Below are positions 8,969-19,583 of a DNA stretch of 64,000 nt, piece after piece. The notes under the pieces are model-generated. The model was not told the DNA's origin. It was given only the letters and a program-made list of their open reading frames with translations, and made no database searches. This DNA comes from Nocardioides sp. Lineage in GTDB: Bacteria > Actinomycetota > Actinomycetes > Propionibacteriales > Nocardioidaceae. The stretch lies in NCBI GenBank assembly GCA_002729525.1, contig PBYI01000038.1, positions 62,001 through 126,000 of the forward strand, read 5' to 3'. Numbering within the stretch: the stretch's first letter is position 1; every line of letters starts with the position of its first letter. The translations under genes and the position numbers were made by a program.

Positions 8969-10678
8969 GCATCCCCCGACGCTCCCACGACGCACGCGCC
9001 CGCGCGCCTGCACGGCACCCCGGTCGTCCCCGGGGTCGGGTGGGGCCCGGCCCTGGTCGTCTCCACCGAGGTCTCGCCCGAGGCGGTCGCCGCGTACGAC
9101 GACTCGGCGCTCGACGTCGAGACCGCTCTCGCCGCCTTCGACGAGGCCGTCCAGGCCGTCGCAGCCGGGTTCGAGAAGCGCGCCGCCGCCACCACCGGCG
9201 ACGCCAACCAGGTGCTCACCGCCTCCGCCGGCCTGGCCCGCGACCGCGGCCTGCGCTCGACCGTCCGGCGCGCACTGCGCAACGGCGACCCGCTGCTGAC
9301 CGCGCTCGACGGCGCCGTCGACCACTTCGCCGGCGTGCTGAGCGACATGGGCGGCCTGATGGCCGAGCGCGTCACCGACCTCCACGACATCCGCCGCCGC
9401 GTGCTCGCGCGCATCGTCGGCGCGGCCGAGCCCGGCGTACCGGTGCCCGACGAGCCCTCCGTCCTCCTCGCCGGCGACCTCGCACCCGCGGACACCGCGG
9501 GCCTCGACCCGGCGCTCGTGCTCGGCCTCGCGACCGAGCGGGGCGGCCCGACCAGCCACACCGCGATCATCGCCCGCCAGCTCGGCATCCCCTGCGTGGT
9601 CGGCGTCGCCGGCGCGCTCGCCGTCGAGGCCGGCGCGTCCGTGCTCGTCGACGGCGGCGCCGGCACCCTCGAGGTCGAGCCGGACGCCGACGAGGCCAGC
9701 ACCCGCGTCGAGGAGGCCGCCGCCCGCCGGCAGGCCCTCGAGGCCTGGGACGGCCCCGGCAGCACCGCCGACGACCAGCCCGTCAAGCTCCTCGCCAACG
9801 TCGCCGACGCGCGCTCCGCGCAGGCGGCCGCCACCGGCCCCGTCGAGGGCGTGGGGCTCTTCCGCACCGAGCTGTGCTTCCTCAACCGCACCGAGGAGCC
9901 GACCGTCGAGGAGCAGACCGACATCTACGCCGGCGTCCTCGACGCCTTCGCGGCCGCCGACGGCGAGAAGAGCCGGTACGTCGTCGTCCGCACCCTCGAC
10001 GCCGGCTCCGACAAGCCCATCGCCTTCGCGACCCAGGACGGCGAGGAGAACCCCGCCCTCGGTGTCCGCGGGCTGCGGCTGTCGTTCGCCGACCCGGGGC
10101 TTCTCGAGCGGCAGCTCGACGCCATCGCCGCGGCAGCACGACGTACGGGCACCGAGACGTGGGTGATGGCGCCCATGGTCGCCACCGTCGCCGAGGCCGC
10201 GGCCTTCGCCGACGCCGTCCACGAGCGCGGGCTCAAGGCCGGCGTGATGATCGAGATCCCCGCCGCCGCGCTGCTGGCGCACCGGATGCTCGAGGTCGTC
10301 GACTTCCTCAGCATCGGCACCAACGACCTGACGCAGTACACGATGGCCGCCGACCGGATGGCCACCGACCTGGCCCACCTCACCGACCCGTGGCAGCCCG
10401 CCGTCCTGCACCTGGTCTCCATGACCGCGTTCGCGGGCACCGAGGCCGGCAAGCCCGTCGGCGTCTGCGGCGAGGCTGCCGCCGACCCGCTGCTCGCCTG
10501 CGTCCTCGTCGGCCTCGGGATCACCTCGCTGTCGATGTCCGACGCCGCCGTGCGCGGCGTCGGCGTGCAGGTCGGCGACGCCACGCTCGCGCAGTGCCAG
10601 CGGGCCGCCGAGGCCGCGCTGGCGGCCGCCGACCCGGCCTCGGCCCGCGAGGCGGCAGCGCGGGCGCTCGCGGAGTAG
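8960..10678 (+). CDS. ptsI: PTS enzyme I (phosphoenolpyruvate-protein phosphotransferase)
   Basis: A 572-residue enzyme I that takes phosphate from PEP and gives it to HPr, starting all PTS sugar uptake. Seen: the phospho-His loop ERGGPTSHTAIIARQLGIPC (His near residue 199), the PEP-binding arginines in GVGLFRTELCFL and GVRGLRLSF, FLSIGTNDLTQYTMAADR, and the active Cys in VGVCGEAAADP. Length fits the family. The best -10 box (TACTTT) ends only seven bases before the ATG at 8960, so the transcript may be leaderless. GTG at 8954 is an alternative start. The gene is transcribed alone and converges on fruA across a shared terminator. Confidence 0.97.
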   Translation: MVTASPDAPTTHAPARLHGTPVVPGVGWGPALVVSTEVSPEAVAAYDDSALDVETALAAFDEAVQAVAAGFEKRAAATTGDANQVLTASAGLARDRGLRSTVRRALRNGDPLLTALDGAVDHFAGVLSDMGGLMAERVTDLHDIRRRVLARIVGAAEPGVPVPDEPSVLLAGDLAPADTAGLDPALVLGLATERGGPTSHTAIIARQLGIPCVVGVAGALAVEAGASVLVDGGAGTLEVEPDADEASTRVEEAAARRQALEAWDGPGSTADDQPVKLLANVADARSAQAAATGPVEGVGLFRTELCFLNRTEEPTVEEQTDIYAGVLDAFAAADGEKSRYVVVRTLDAGSDKPIAFATQDGEENPALGVRGLRLSFADPGLLERQLDAIAAAARRTGTETWVMAPMVATVAEAAAFADAVHERGLKAGVMIEIPAAALLAHRMLEVVDFLSIGTNDLTQYTMAADRMATDLAHLTDPWQPAVLHLVSMTAFAGTEAGKPVGVCGEAAADPLLACVLVGLGITSLSMSDAAVRGVGVQVGDATLAQCQRAAEAALAAADPASAREAAARALAE

Positions 10679-10710
10679 GTCGCGACGAGCACGACCCACG
10701 ACGTACGACG

Positions 10711-10742
10711 AGAGCCCCGGTCCGCACCTGGACCGGGGCTCT
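10711..10742. terminator. Bidirectional terminator between ptsI and fruA
   Basis: A perfect 13-bp stem AGAGCCCCGGTCC/GGACCGGGGCTCT with a 6-nt loop lies between two convergent genes (33 nt after ptsI, 31 nt after fruA). Confidence 0.85.
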
Positions 10743-10772
10743 CGTGCGTGGTGCGGCTGGTCGCCGCGCCGG

Positions 10773-12827
<2,055 letters not shown>

Positions 12828-12920
12828 GGGACTCCTCAAGGAACGTCGAGGTGGGGTCCGGCGACCGGAGGGTCGGCGGCCGGCTCGTGGAGCGCGCGGA
12901 GGGCGCGGGTCGAGCTCGTG

Positions 12921-12998
12921 ATCTGCGTACGTGTTGTTTAACGCCCGTTTGTGTTGAATGTCAAGGGATTCGGGCGGTGGCTCGTGACCGGGGTCACA
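12921..12998 (-). promoter_or_regulatory. fruA promoter with FruR operator and CRP-like site
   Basis: On the minus strand TTGACA (12964-12959), a 16-bp spacer and GTTAAA (12942-12937) form the promoter. The surrounding 50 nt are a near copy of 8891-8940. A palindrome GTGA-N6-TCAC, extended to TCACA (12984-12998), lies upstream. Its centre is 53.5 bp from the inner edge of the -10 box, exactly the spacing in the fruR copy. The rest of the 365-nt gap (12828-13192) holds the fruA leader and the two hairpins of the dehydrogenase gene. Confidence 0.65.
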
Positions 12999-13038
12999 TC
13001 ATGACCCGAGCGGTGCGCTGCGCGCCACGGCGTACGAC

Positions 13039-13070
13039 GAGAGCCCCGGTCCTGGTGGGCCGGGGCTCTC
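13039..13070 (-). terminator. Terminator downstream of the zinc dehydrogenase
   Basis: The stem GAGAGCCCCGG/CCGGGGCTCTC with a 10-nt loop is downstream of the dehydrogenase reading left. Its left arm and flank (13031-13052) are identical over 22 nt to 10702-10723 in the ptsI/fruA terminator. A second hairpin (GCCCTGACC/GGTCAGGGC) overlaps the gene end at about 13172-13199. Confidence 0.65.
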
Positions 13071-13192
13071 GGGGGTGGACGGTGCTCGGAGCGTGACGGG
13101 TGTCGACTTCGACGCGCCCGTTCTGGCTTCGCAGGCTCAGCCAGAGGGCTTGCTCAATCTCCCCGTCGCCACGCCCTGACCTCCTTCGTCGG

Positions 13193-14239
13193 TCAGGGCT
13201 CGACGGTGACCTTGATGGCCTCGCCCTTGGCGACGATGTCGAACACGCTCATCACGTCGTCGAGGGAGACGTGCTTGGTGATCAGGTCCTTGACCGGCAC
13301 CTGGCCCGTGGAGATGTACTCCAGCGCGCGCTTGTTGTGCGCGGGCGAGGAGCCGTTGGCGCCGTGCACGTGCAGCTGGCGGTAGTGGATGAGGTTGGAG
13401 TCGGCCTTGATGAACGGGTCGTTCTTCGGCAGGCCGCCGAAGAAGGAGATCCGGCCCTGACGGGCGGCCATCGAGATGGCCTGCTCCTGGGTGACGTTGG
13501 CGGGTGTCGCGGTGATGATGACGTCGGCACCGCGGCCGTTCGTCAGCTCCATGACGCGGGCGACGACGTCCTCGTTCGCGGCGTTGATGACGTGGTCGGG
13601 CTCGACGGCGTCGGCCGACATCTTCAGCCGCTCGTCATTGATGTCGACGAGCACGACGGTGCCGACCTTGTGCACGCCGCGGGCGATGCGGATGTGCATG
13701 CAGCCGATCGGGCCGGCGCCGAAGACGACGGTGAAGTCGCCCTCCTCGATGCCGAGCTGCTCCTGGGCGTTGATGGCGCACGCGAACGGCTCGGCGGCGC
13801 TGGCCTCGTCGAAGCCGACGTTGTCGGGGATCCGGTTGAGACCGTCGACCTTGAGCACCTGCTTCGGGACGATCATGTACTCGGCGAACCCGCCGTCGTA
13901 CTGGTAGCCGACCGAGGTCTGGTTCTGGCAGACCTCCATCCAGCCCTTGCTGCACTCGTGGCACTCGCCGCACGGCACGGCGGCGATGCACTGCACCCGG
14001 TCGCCGACCGCGAAGCCGCCGAGAGCGTCCGCGCCGACCTCCACGACCTCACCCGCGACCTCGTGACCCATGGTGGTGGTGCCGGTGATGTTGACGTGAC
14101 CGTTCTTCTTGATCTTCACGTCGGTGCCGCAGGTGGAGCAGTTGCGGACCTTGATCTTCACCTCGTCGGGGCCGCACACGGGCTCCGGCACGTCTTCCAG
14201 TCGCACGTCCTCGGGCGCGTAGAAGCGCAGTGCCTTCAT
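13193..14239 (-). CDS. Zinc-dependent medium-chain dehydrogenase, probably for a sugar alcohol (phosphate)
   Basis: A 348-residue MDR-superfamily alcohol dehydrogenase. Catalytic zinc ligands: Cys37 (STCGTD) and His59/Glu60 (MGHEVAGE). Structural zinc: Cys90, 93, 96 and 104 (PCGECHECSKGWMEVC). The NAD(P) fold begins at VFGAGPIGCMHI. It diverges from mtlA, and the window has no gene of the classical MtlD type. The simplest inference is that it oxidises mannitol 1-phosphate (or free mannitol or a related polyol) to feed fructose 6-phosphate into glycolysis. Galactitol-phosphate, sorbitol or threonine dehydrogenase activity cannot be excluded by sequence. The ATG at 14239 has an AGGAGGT ribosome site. 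Confidence 0.82.
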   Translation of the reverse strand: MKALRFYAPEDVRLEDVPEPVCGPDEVKIKVRNCSTCGTDVKIKKNGHVNITGTTTMGHEVAGEVVEVGADALGGFAVGDRVQCIAAVPCGECHECSKGWMEVCQNQTSVGYQYDGGFAEYMIVPKQVLKVDGLNRIPDNVGFDEASAAEPFACAINAQEQLGIEEGDFTVVFGAGPIGCMHIRIARGVHKVGTVVLVDINDERLKMSADAVEPDHVINAANEDVVARVMELTNGRGADVIITATPANVTQEQAISMAARQGRISFFGGLPKNDPFIKADSNLIHYRQLHVHGANGSSPAHNKRALEYISTGQVPVKDLITKHVSLDDVMSVFDIVAKGEAIKVTVEP

Positions 14240-14343
14240 CGGGTACCTCCTGGGGTTCTGCAGCGTGGGTCGGGATGTGGTCGAACCGACTCACCGTACC
14301 GCACTTGTGTGGGAAAAAGTTTGAACGTGTTGGTTCTCAAGGC

Positions 14344-14403
14344 TTGACGCCATGAATCGGGACAGATACAAAGACATTCACAGATGTGCGTGACCCCAGT
14401 CAC
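14344..14403 (+). promoter_or_regulatory. Candidate mtlA promoter and CRP-like palindrome
   Basis: TTGACG (14344-14349), a 17-bp spacer and TACAAA (14367-14372) form a good promoter toward mtlA. A palindrome CGTGA-N6-TCACG (centre 14396.5) lies just downstream, which would suit repression from this promoter or control of another one. The A/T-rich stretch near 14310-14340 probably holds the promoter of the divergent dehydrogenase, but I cannot fix its boxes. Confidence 0.4.
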
Positions 14404-14468
14404 GCGCCTGCGTCACATCACCCTCCGGCCGCCACCCGCGGCCCGGCTCAACGAGGAGACAGGTGTCC

Positions 14469-16460
14469 ATGGCCACCACCACACCCGCGACCGGGAAGAA
14501 CCCGTCCGCGCGCCTGAAGGTCCAGGCCTTCGGCACGTTCCTGTCCAACATGGTGATGCCCAACATCGGCGCGTTCATCGCCTGGGGCCTCATCACCGCG
14601 ATGTTCATCGAGGTCGGGTGGCTGCCCCGCTACCTCGGCATCGGCGACTCTCCCGACAGCTGGGTCGCCAAGTTCGGCGGCTGGGGCGACTTCGACGGCG
14701 GCGGCATCGTCGGCCCGATGATCGTCTTCCTGCTCCCGTTGCTCATCGGCTACACCGGCGGCAAGATGGGCTACGGCAACGACGCGGTCCGCGGCGGCGT
14801 CGTCGGCGCGATCGCCACGATGGGCGTCATCGTCGGCACCGACATCCCGATGTTCATGGGCGCCATGATCATGGGCCCGCTCGGCGGCTGGTCGATGCGC
14901 AAGGTCGACTCCATCTGGGACGGCAAGATCGAGCCGGGCTTCGAGATGCTGGTCAACAACTTCGCGGCCGGCATCTGGGGAATGGTCCTCACCATCGTCG
15001 GCTTCGTCGTGATGAGCCCGGTCGTCACCTGGATCTCCGACCGTCTCGGTGAGGGTGTCAACTTCCTCGTCAACAACAGCCTGCTGCCGTTCACCTCGAT
15101 CATCATCGAGCCGGCCAAGGTGCTGTTCCTCAACAACGCGCTCAACCACGGTGTGCTCACTCCGCTCGGCACCACCGAGGCGTCCGAGACCGGCAAGTCG
15201 ATCCTGTTCCTGCTCGAGGCCAACCCGGCCGCCGGTGCGGGCCTGCTGCTCGCGATCGCCGTCTTCGGCAAGGGTGCGGCCAAGGCGTCGGCCCCCGGCG
15301 CGCTGCTGATCCACTTCGTCGGCGGCATCCACGAGATCTACTTCCCGTACGTCCTGATGAAGCCGAAGCTGATCCTGGCGATGATCGCCGGTGGCTTCAC
15401 CCAGATCCTGGTCAACGTCATCTTCGACTCCGGTCTGCGCGCCCCGGCCGCTCCCGGCTCGGTGCTCGCCGTCTACGCCCAGACCCCGGGCGGCAGCATC
15501 GTCGGCGTGACGCTCTCGATCATCGCCGGTGCCGCCGCGACGTTCGTGGTCGCCGCGATCCTGCTGAAGTTCGACAAGTCCGAGGACGCCGGCGACGAGC
15601 TCGTCGAGGCCACCGCCCGCATGGAGGCCCTCAAGGGCAAGAGCTCCTCGGTCGCCTCGGTGCTGACCGGCGCCACCGCCACCGGCGGCCCGATCCGCTC
15701 GATCGTGTTCGCCTGCGATGCCGGCATGGGCTCGTCCGCGATGGGTGCCTCGCTGCTGCGCAAGAAGGTCCAGGCCGCCGGGTACGGCGACGTCACGGTC
15801 GTCAACAAGGCGATCGCGAACCTCTCCGACACCTTCGACCTGGTCGTCACCCACCAGGACCTCACGCCCCGGGCGCAGCAGAAGACCCCGTCCGCGGTGC
15901 ACGTCTCCGTCGACAACTTCATGGCCAGCCCGCGGTACGACGAGATCGTGGAGCTGCTCGCCCAGCGCAACGGCGCCTCGGGTGCGGTCGTCACCGACGA
16001 CCTCGCCGGCCGTCACGCCGCGCCGGACACCCTGCTCGACCCCGAGTCGGTCCAGCTCGACGTGATCTCGGAGTCGCGCGACCAGGCGATCGACCGGGCG
16101 GGCCGCCTGCTGATGGCCGCCGGTGCCGTGGACGACTCCTACGTGGCGTCGATGCACGACCGCGAGGCCACCGTGTCGACGTACATGGGCAACCTGCTGG
16201 CCCTGCCGCACGGAACCAACGAGGCGAAGGCCGGCGTCCGCCGCTCCGCCATCGCGTTCGTGCGCTACCCGCAGGGCGTCGACTGGAACGGCAAGCAGGT
16301 GAAGTTCGTCGTGGGTGTCGCCGCCCAGGGCGACGACCACCTCGCGCTGCTCAGCCGCATCGCCCAGGTGTTCAGTGACGAGTCCCAGGTGGCGCGCCTC
16401 GAGGAGGCCCGCACCACCTCCGACGTGATGCACGTGCTCGGGGCGGTCCAGCCCGCCTGA
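14469..16460 (+). CDS. mtlA: PTS mannitol permease, EIICBA fusion
   Basis: A 663-residue fused permease that imports mannitol as mannitol 1-phosphate, using the EI and HPr encoded upstream. The membrane EIIC domain occupies about residues 15-370 (GTFLSNMVMPNIGAFIAWGL, the substrate motif GGIHEIYFPYVLMKPKL). EIIB follows with phospho-Cys416 (VFACDAGMGSSAMGASLL), then EIIA with phospho-His581 (LLALPHGTNEAK). It keeps the classic CBA order. ATG 14469 is preferred; an in-frame GTG at 14463 sits closer to the GAGGAG site. No mannitol regulator (mtlR) is visible next to it. Confidence 0.96.
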   Translation: MATTTPATGKNPSARLKVQAFGTFLSNMVMPNIGAFIAWGLITAMFIEVGWLPRYLGIGDSPDSWVAKFGGWGDFDGGGIVGPMIVFLLPLLIGYTGGKMGYGNDAVRGGVVGAIATMGVIVGTDIPMFMGAMIMGPLGGWSMRKVDSIWDGKIEPGFEMLVNNFAAGIWGMVLTIVGFVVMSPVVTWISDRLGEGVNFLVNNSLLPFTSIIIEPAKVLFLNNALNHGVLTPLGTTEASETGKSILFLLEANPAAGAGLLLAIAVFGKGAAKASAPGALLIHFVGGIHEIYFPYVLMKPKLILAMIAGGFTQILVNVIFDSGLRAPAAPGSVLAVYAQTPGGSIVGVTLSIIAGAAATFVVAAILLKFDKSEDAGDELVEATARMEALKGKSSSVASVLTGATATGGPIRSIVFACDAGMGSSAMGASLLRKKVQAAGYGDVTVVNKAIANLSDTFDLVVTHQDLTPRAQQKTPSAVHVSVDNFMASPRYDEIVELLAQRNGASGAVVTDDLAGRHAAPDTLLDPESVQLDVISESRDQAIDRAGRLLMAAGAVDDSYVASMHDREATVSTYMGNLLALPHGTNEAKAGVRRSAIAFVRYPQGVDWNGKQVKFVVGVAAQGDDHLALLSRIAQVFSDESQVARLEEARTTSDVMHVLGAVQPA

Positions 16461-16485
16461 CGCACGCGCTCACCGCGTACCCCGC

Positions 16486-16516
16486 GGCCCCGGCCTGGCT
16501 CGATCCGGCCGGGGCC
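16486..16516 (+). terminator. Terminator after mtlA
   Basis: GGCCCCGGCC (16486-16495) pairs perfectly with GGCCGGGGCC (16507-16516), 25 nt downstream of the mtlA stop. The remaining 135 nt before the next gene hold nothing I can name. Confidence 0.75.
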
Positions 16517-16651
16517 GTGGTGCGTCCGGAGCGGGACAGTGGCCGGCGCGGGGCGCGACCGGCGCAGCACCGGGCGGTCGGAGTGGCTGGCCGGTCCCCC
16601 ATGAACCCGCCAACCTCTCCGACCGCCCGGGGATCGGGGGTCGGCGCGCGC

Positions 16652-17020
16652 CTACGAGGGCAGCGCGCCCCGGCAGACCGCCAGCAGGGTGCCGGGGGAG
16701 TCGCCGGTGTAGACGGCCCAGCCGTCGTCGAAGCTCACCTGCGTGACCCGCTGCGCCCGCAGGACCAGCGCGGACGCCGGGATGACGTCGGGGCCGAAGC
16801 CGGTCGAGGAGCAGGTGTGCTGGTCCATCAGCCGGTCGACCTTCGCCTGGAGGGCGCTGGCCGCCGTGGCGGGCTCCGGCGCGGACGCGGCGCTGGTGCC
16901 GGTCGCCGCGCCCGAGGCGGCGGTCGAGACCGCCACCGCCGAGATGGCAACCACCGTCAGGGCCTTCACGCCCTCGACCACGAGGCGCGCCGTGCGGGAC
17001 GGGCGTCGGGTGAGGTCCAT
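16652..17020 (-). CDS. Small exported or membrane-anchored protein, unknown function
   Basis: A 122-residue protein not assigned to any family. A basic N-terminus (LTRRPSRTARLV) is followed by a hydrophobic Ala/Val segment (about residues 19-42). Then comes a soluble part with one possible disulfide between the two Cys of DQHTCSSTGF and LLAVCRGAL. The C-terminal segment VSFDDGWAVYTGDSPGTL looks like a short beta-rich domain. The ATG at 17020 follows AGGAG. It diverges from the MoxR-ATPase operon, with palindromic sequences in between. Codon use is like its neighbours. Confidence 0.65.
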   Translation of the reverse strand: MDLTRRPSRTARLVVEGVKALTVVAISAVAVSTAASGAATGTSAASAPEPATAASALQAKVDRLMDQHTCSSTGFGPDVIPASALVLRAQRVTQVSFDDGWAVYTGDSPGTLLAVCRGALPS

Positions 17021-17153
17021 GGTGGCTCCTGCTGGTGGGACCGGATCGCCGTGCGCGACCCGGACATCCCTCTCAACGACGGCTGGTCGAGCGGGTCACG
17101 CCTCCCTTCGGGCGGTCCGGTCCACCTCCCCGAGGGTCGGGAGACGTGGCGGG

Positions 17154-17185
17154 TGTGACTGCCGTCACCCGAGCGATCGCTCGGG
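17154..17185 (+). promoter_or_regulatory. Two abutting palindromes upstream of the MoxR/VWA operon
   Basis: TGTGA-N6-TCACC (17154-17169) is a CRP-like site. It runs directly into an 18-nt perfect palindrome CCCGAGCGATCGCTCGGG (17168-17185), whose right arm overlaps the GGGGAG ribosome site of the ATPase gene. The arrangement suggests operator control or masking of the ribosome site. Confidence 0.4.
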
Positions 17186-17195
17186 GAGTGCGAGG

Positions 17196-18092
<897 letters not shown>

Positions 18093-18101
18093 GGCGCGGT
18101 C

Positions 18102-19559
18102 GTGGGCGCCGTACGCCGCAGCGCCGGTCTGGTCGACCGGCACGTGTCCTTCGTGGAGGCGCTGCGCGCCGCCGGGCTGTCGGTCTCGCTGGCCGAGTCG
18201 GTCGACGCCGTCGAGGCGCTCGGCGTCGTCGACTGGGACTCCCGCGACACCGTCCGCGACGTGTACGCCGCCACCATGGTCAAGCGCGTCACCCAGCGGC
18301 CGACCTTCGAGGCGCTCTTCGACCTCTACTTCCCGCGGATGATCGGCGGCGGCTCCGAGCGGCTGCTCGGCGACGACGACCCGGAGGCCCGGGCCGAGCA
18401 GGGTGTCGGAGCCGACGGCGAGACGCCGGACGGCGAGGGCGACGACGCCGCCCCCGCCCGCGACAACGCCGAGGCGCTGGCCGACTTCCGCGAGCAGCTC
18501 GCCGCCGCGCTGGCCGCCGGCGACCAGGCCGAGCTCCAGCGGATGGCGGCCGAGATGGTCGGGCGCTTCGGGGCGATGCCCGGACGCGGCCCCGGCCTGT
18601 CCTCGTGGTCGGCGTACACCGCGCTGCGCCGGGTGGCGCCGTCCGAGCTCGTCGACCGGATCACCGCGGCGCTCGCCGACGGCGGGCTCACCGACGACGA
18701 GGCGCGGCGCGCTGCCGGCCGCCGGATCGGAGGCTTCACCGCCGCCGTCGAGGACGACGCCCGCCGCCGGATCGCCGAGGAGAAGGGGCCCGACCACGTC
18801 GCCGACGTCGCGCTACGGCCCAGCCTCGAGCGGATCGACTTCACCAGCGCCCGGCGCACCGAGCTGGAGCGGATGCGGCGCGAGATCCACCCGCTGGCCC
18901 GGCGCCTGGCCACCCGGCTGACCCGCGAGCGCCACGCGCGGCGCCGCGGCCCTCTCGACGTACGACGGACGCTGCGGGCGTCGATGTCGACCGGCGGCGT
19001 ACCGATCGAGACGCACCACAAGCCGCGCCGGCCGCACCGCAGCGAGCTGGTCGTGCTGTGCGACGTGTCGGGCTCGGTGGCGGGGTTCGCGCAGTTCACG
19101 CTGATGCTCGTCTTCGCCCTGCGCGACCAGTTCCAGAAGGTCCGCGCGTTCACGTTCGTCGACCAGGTGCACGAGGTGACCGACTACTTCCGCCCGGGCG
19201 CCGACGTCACCGAGGTGATGGCGGACCTGGCGGCGAGCGTCGAGCACGCCAGCCGCTTCGGCCGCACCCACTACGGCCGGGCGCTGACCCTCTTCGCGCG
19301 TGAGCACCCCGACGCCGTCGGTCCGAAGACCGCGCTGCTGGTGCTCGGTGACGCCCGCTCCAACCACTCCGACCTCGCGCTGCCGGTGCTCAAGGACCTC
19401 GCCGACACCGCGCGGCACTCCTGGTGGCTCAACCCCGAGCACCCGCGGCACTGGAGCACCGGCGACTCCGCCGCCGACCAGTACGGTGCCCTCGTGCCCA
19501 TGGTCGAGTGCCGCAACCTGGTGCAGCTGTCGGAGTTCGTCCACGACCTCGCACTCTGA
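18102..19559 (+). CDS. CoxE-like VWA-domain protein
   Basis: A 485-residue partner of the upstream ATPase. The N-terminal half is helical and acidic (a linker around residues 85-125), with an Arg-rich middle section (LTRERHARRRGPLDVRRTLR). The C-terminal VWA domain begins near residue 312 with LVVLCDVSGSVAGF, the DxSxS metal-ion-dependent adhesion motif, and continues with RTHYGRALTLF and LLVLGDARSN. MoxR-VWA pairs work together, the VWA protein serving as adaptor to the client. GTG 18102 comes 9 nt after the ATPase stop, so co-translation is likely. The gene ends 24 nt from the convergent T7SS accessory operon. Confidence 0.88.
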   Translation: MGAVRRSAGLVDRHVSFVEALRAAGLSVSLAESVDAVEALGVVDWDSRDTVRDVYAATMVKRVTQRPTFEALFDLYFPRMIGGGSERLLGDDDPEARAEQGVGADGETPDGEGDDAAPARDNAEALADFREQLAAALAAGDQAELQRMAAEMVGRFGAMPGRGPGLSSWSAYTALRRVAPSELVDRITAALADGGLTDDEARRAAGRRIGGFTAAVEDDARRRIAEEKGPDHVADVALRPSLERIDFTSARRTELERMRREIHPLARRLATRLTRERHARRRGPLDVRRTLRASMSTGGVPIETHHKPRRPHRSELVVLCDVSGSVAGFAQFTLMLVFALRDQFQKVRAFTFVDQVHEVTDYFRPGADVTEVMADLAASVEHASRFGRTHYGRALTLFAREHPDAVGPKTALLVLGDARSNHSDLALPVLKDLADTARHSWWLNPEHPRHWSTGDSAADQYGALVPMVECRNLVQLSEFVHDLAL

Positions 19560-19583
19560 GGTGTGTCCGGGTCCCTCCCCGGG

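Noticed and set aside
14448..16433. Minus-strand open frame of about 660 codons opposite mtlA
   Set aside because: Shadow of the mtlA frame; the composition (Asp/Val/Gln/Arg-rich) lacks the hydrophobic and catalytic features of any family.
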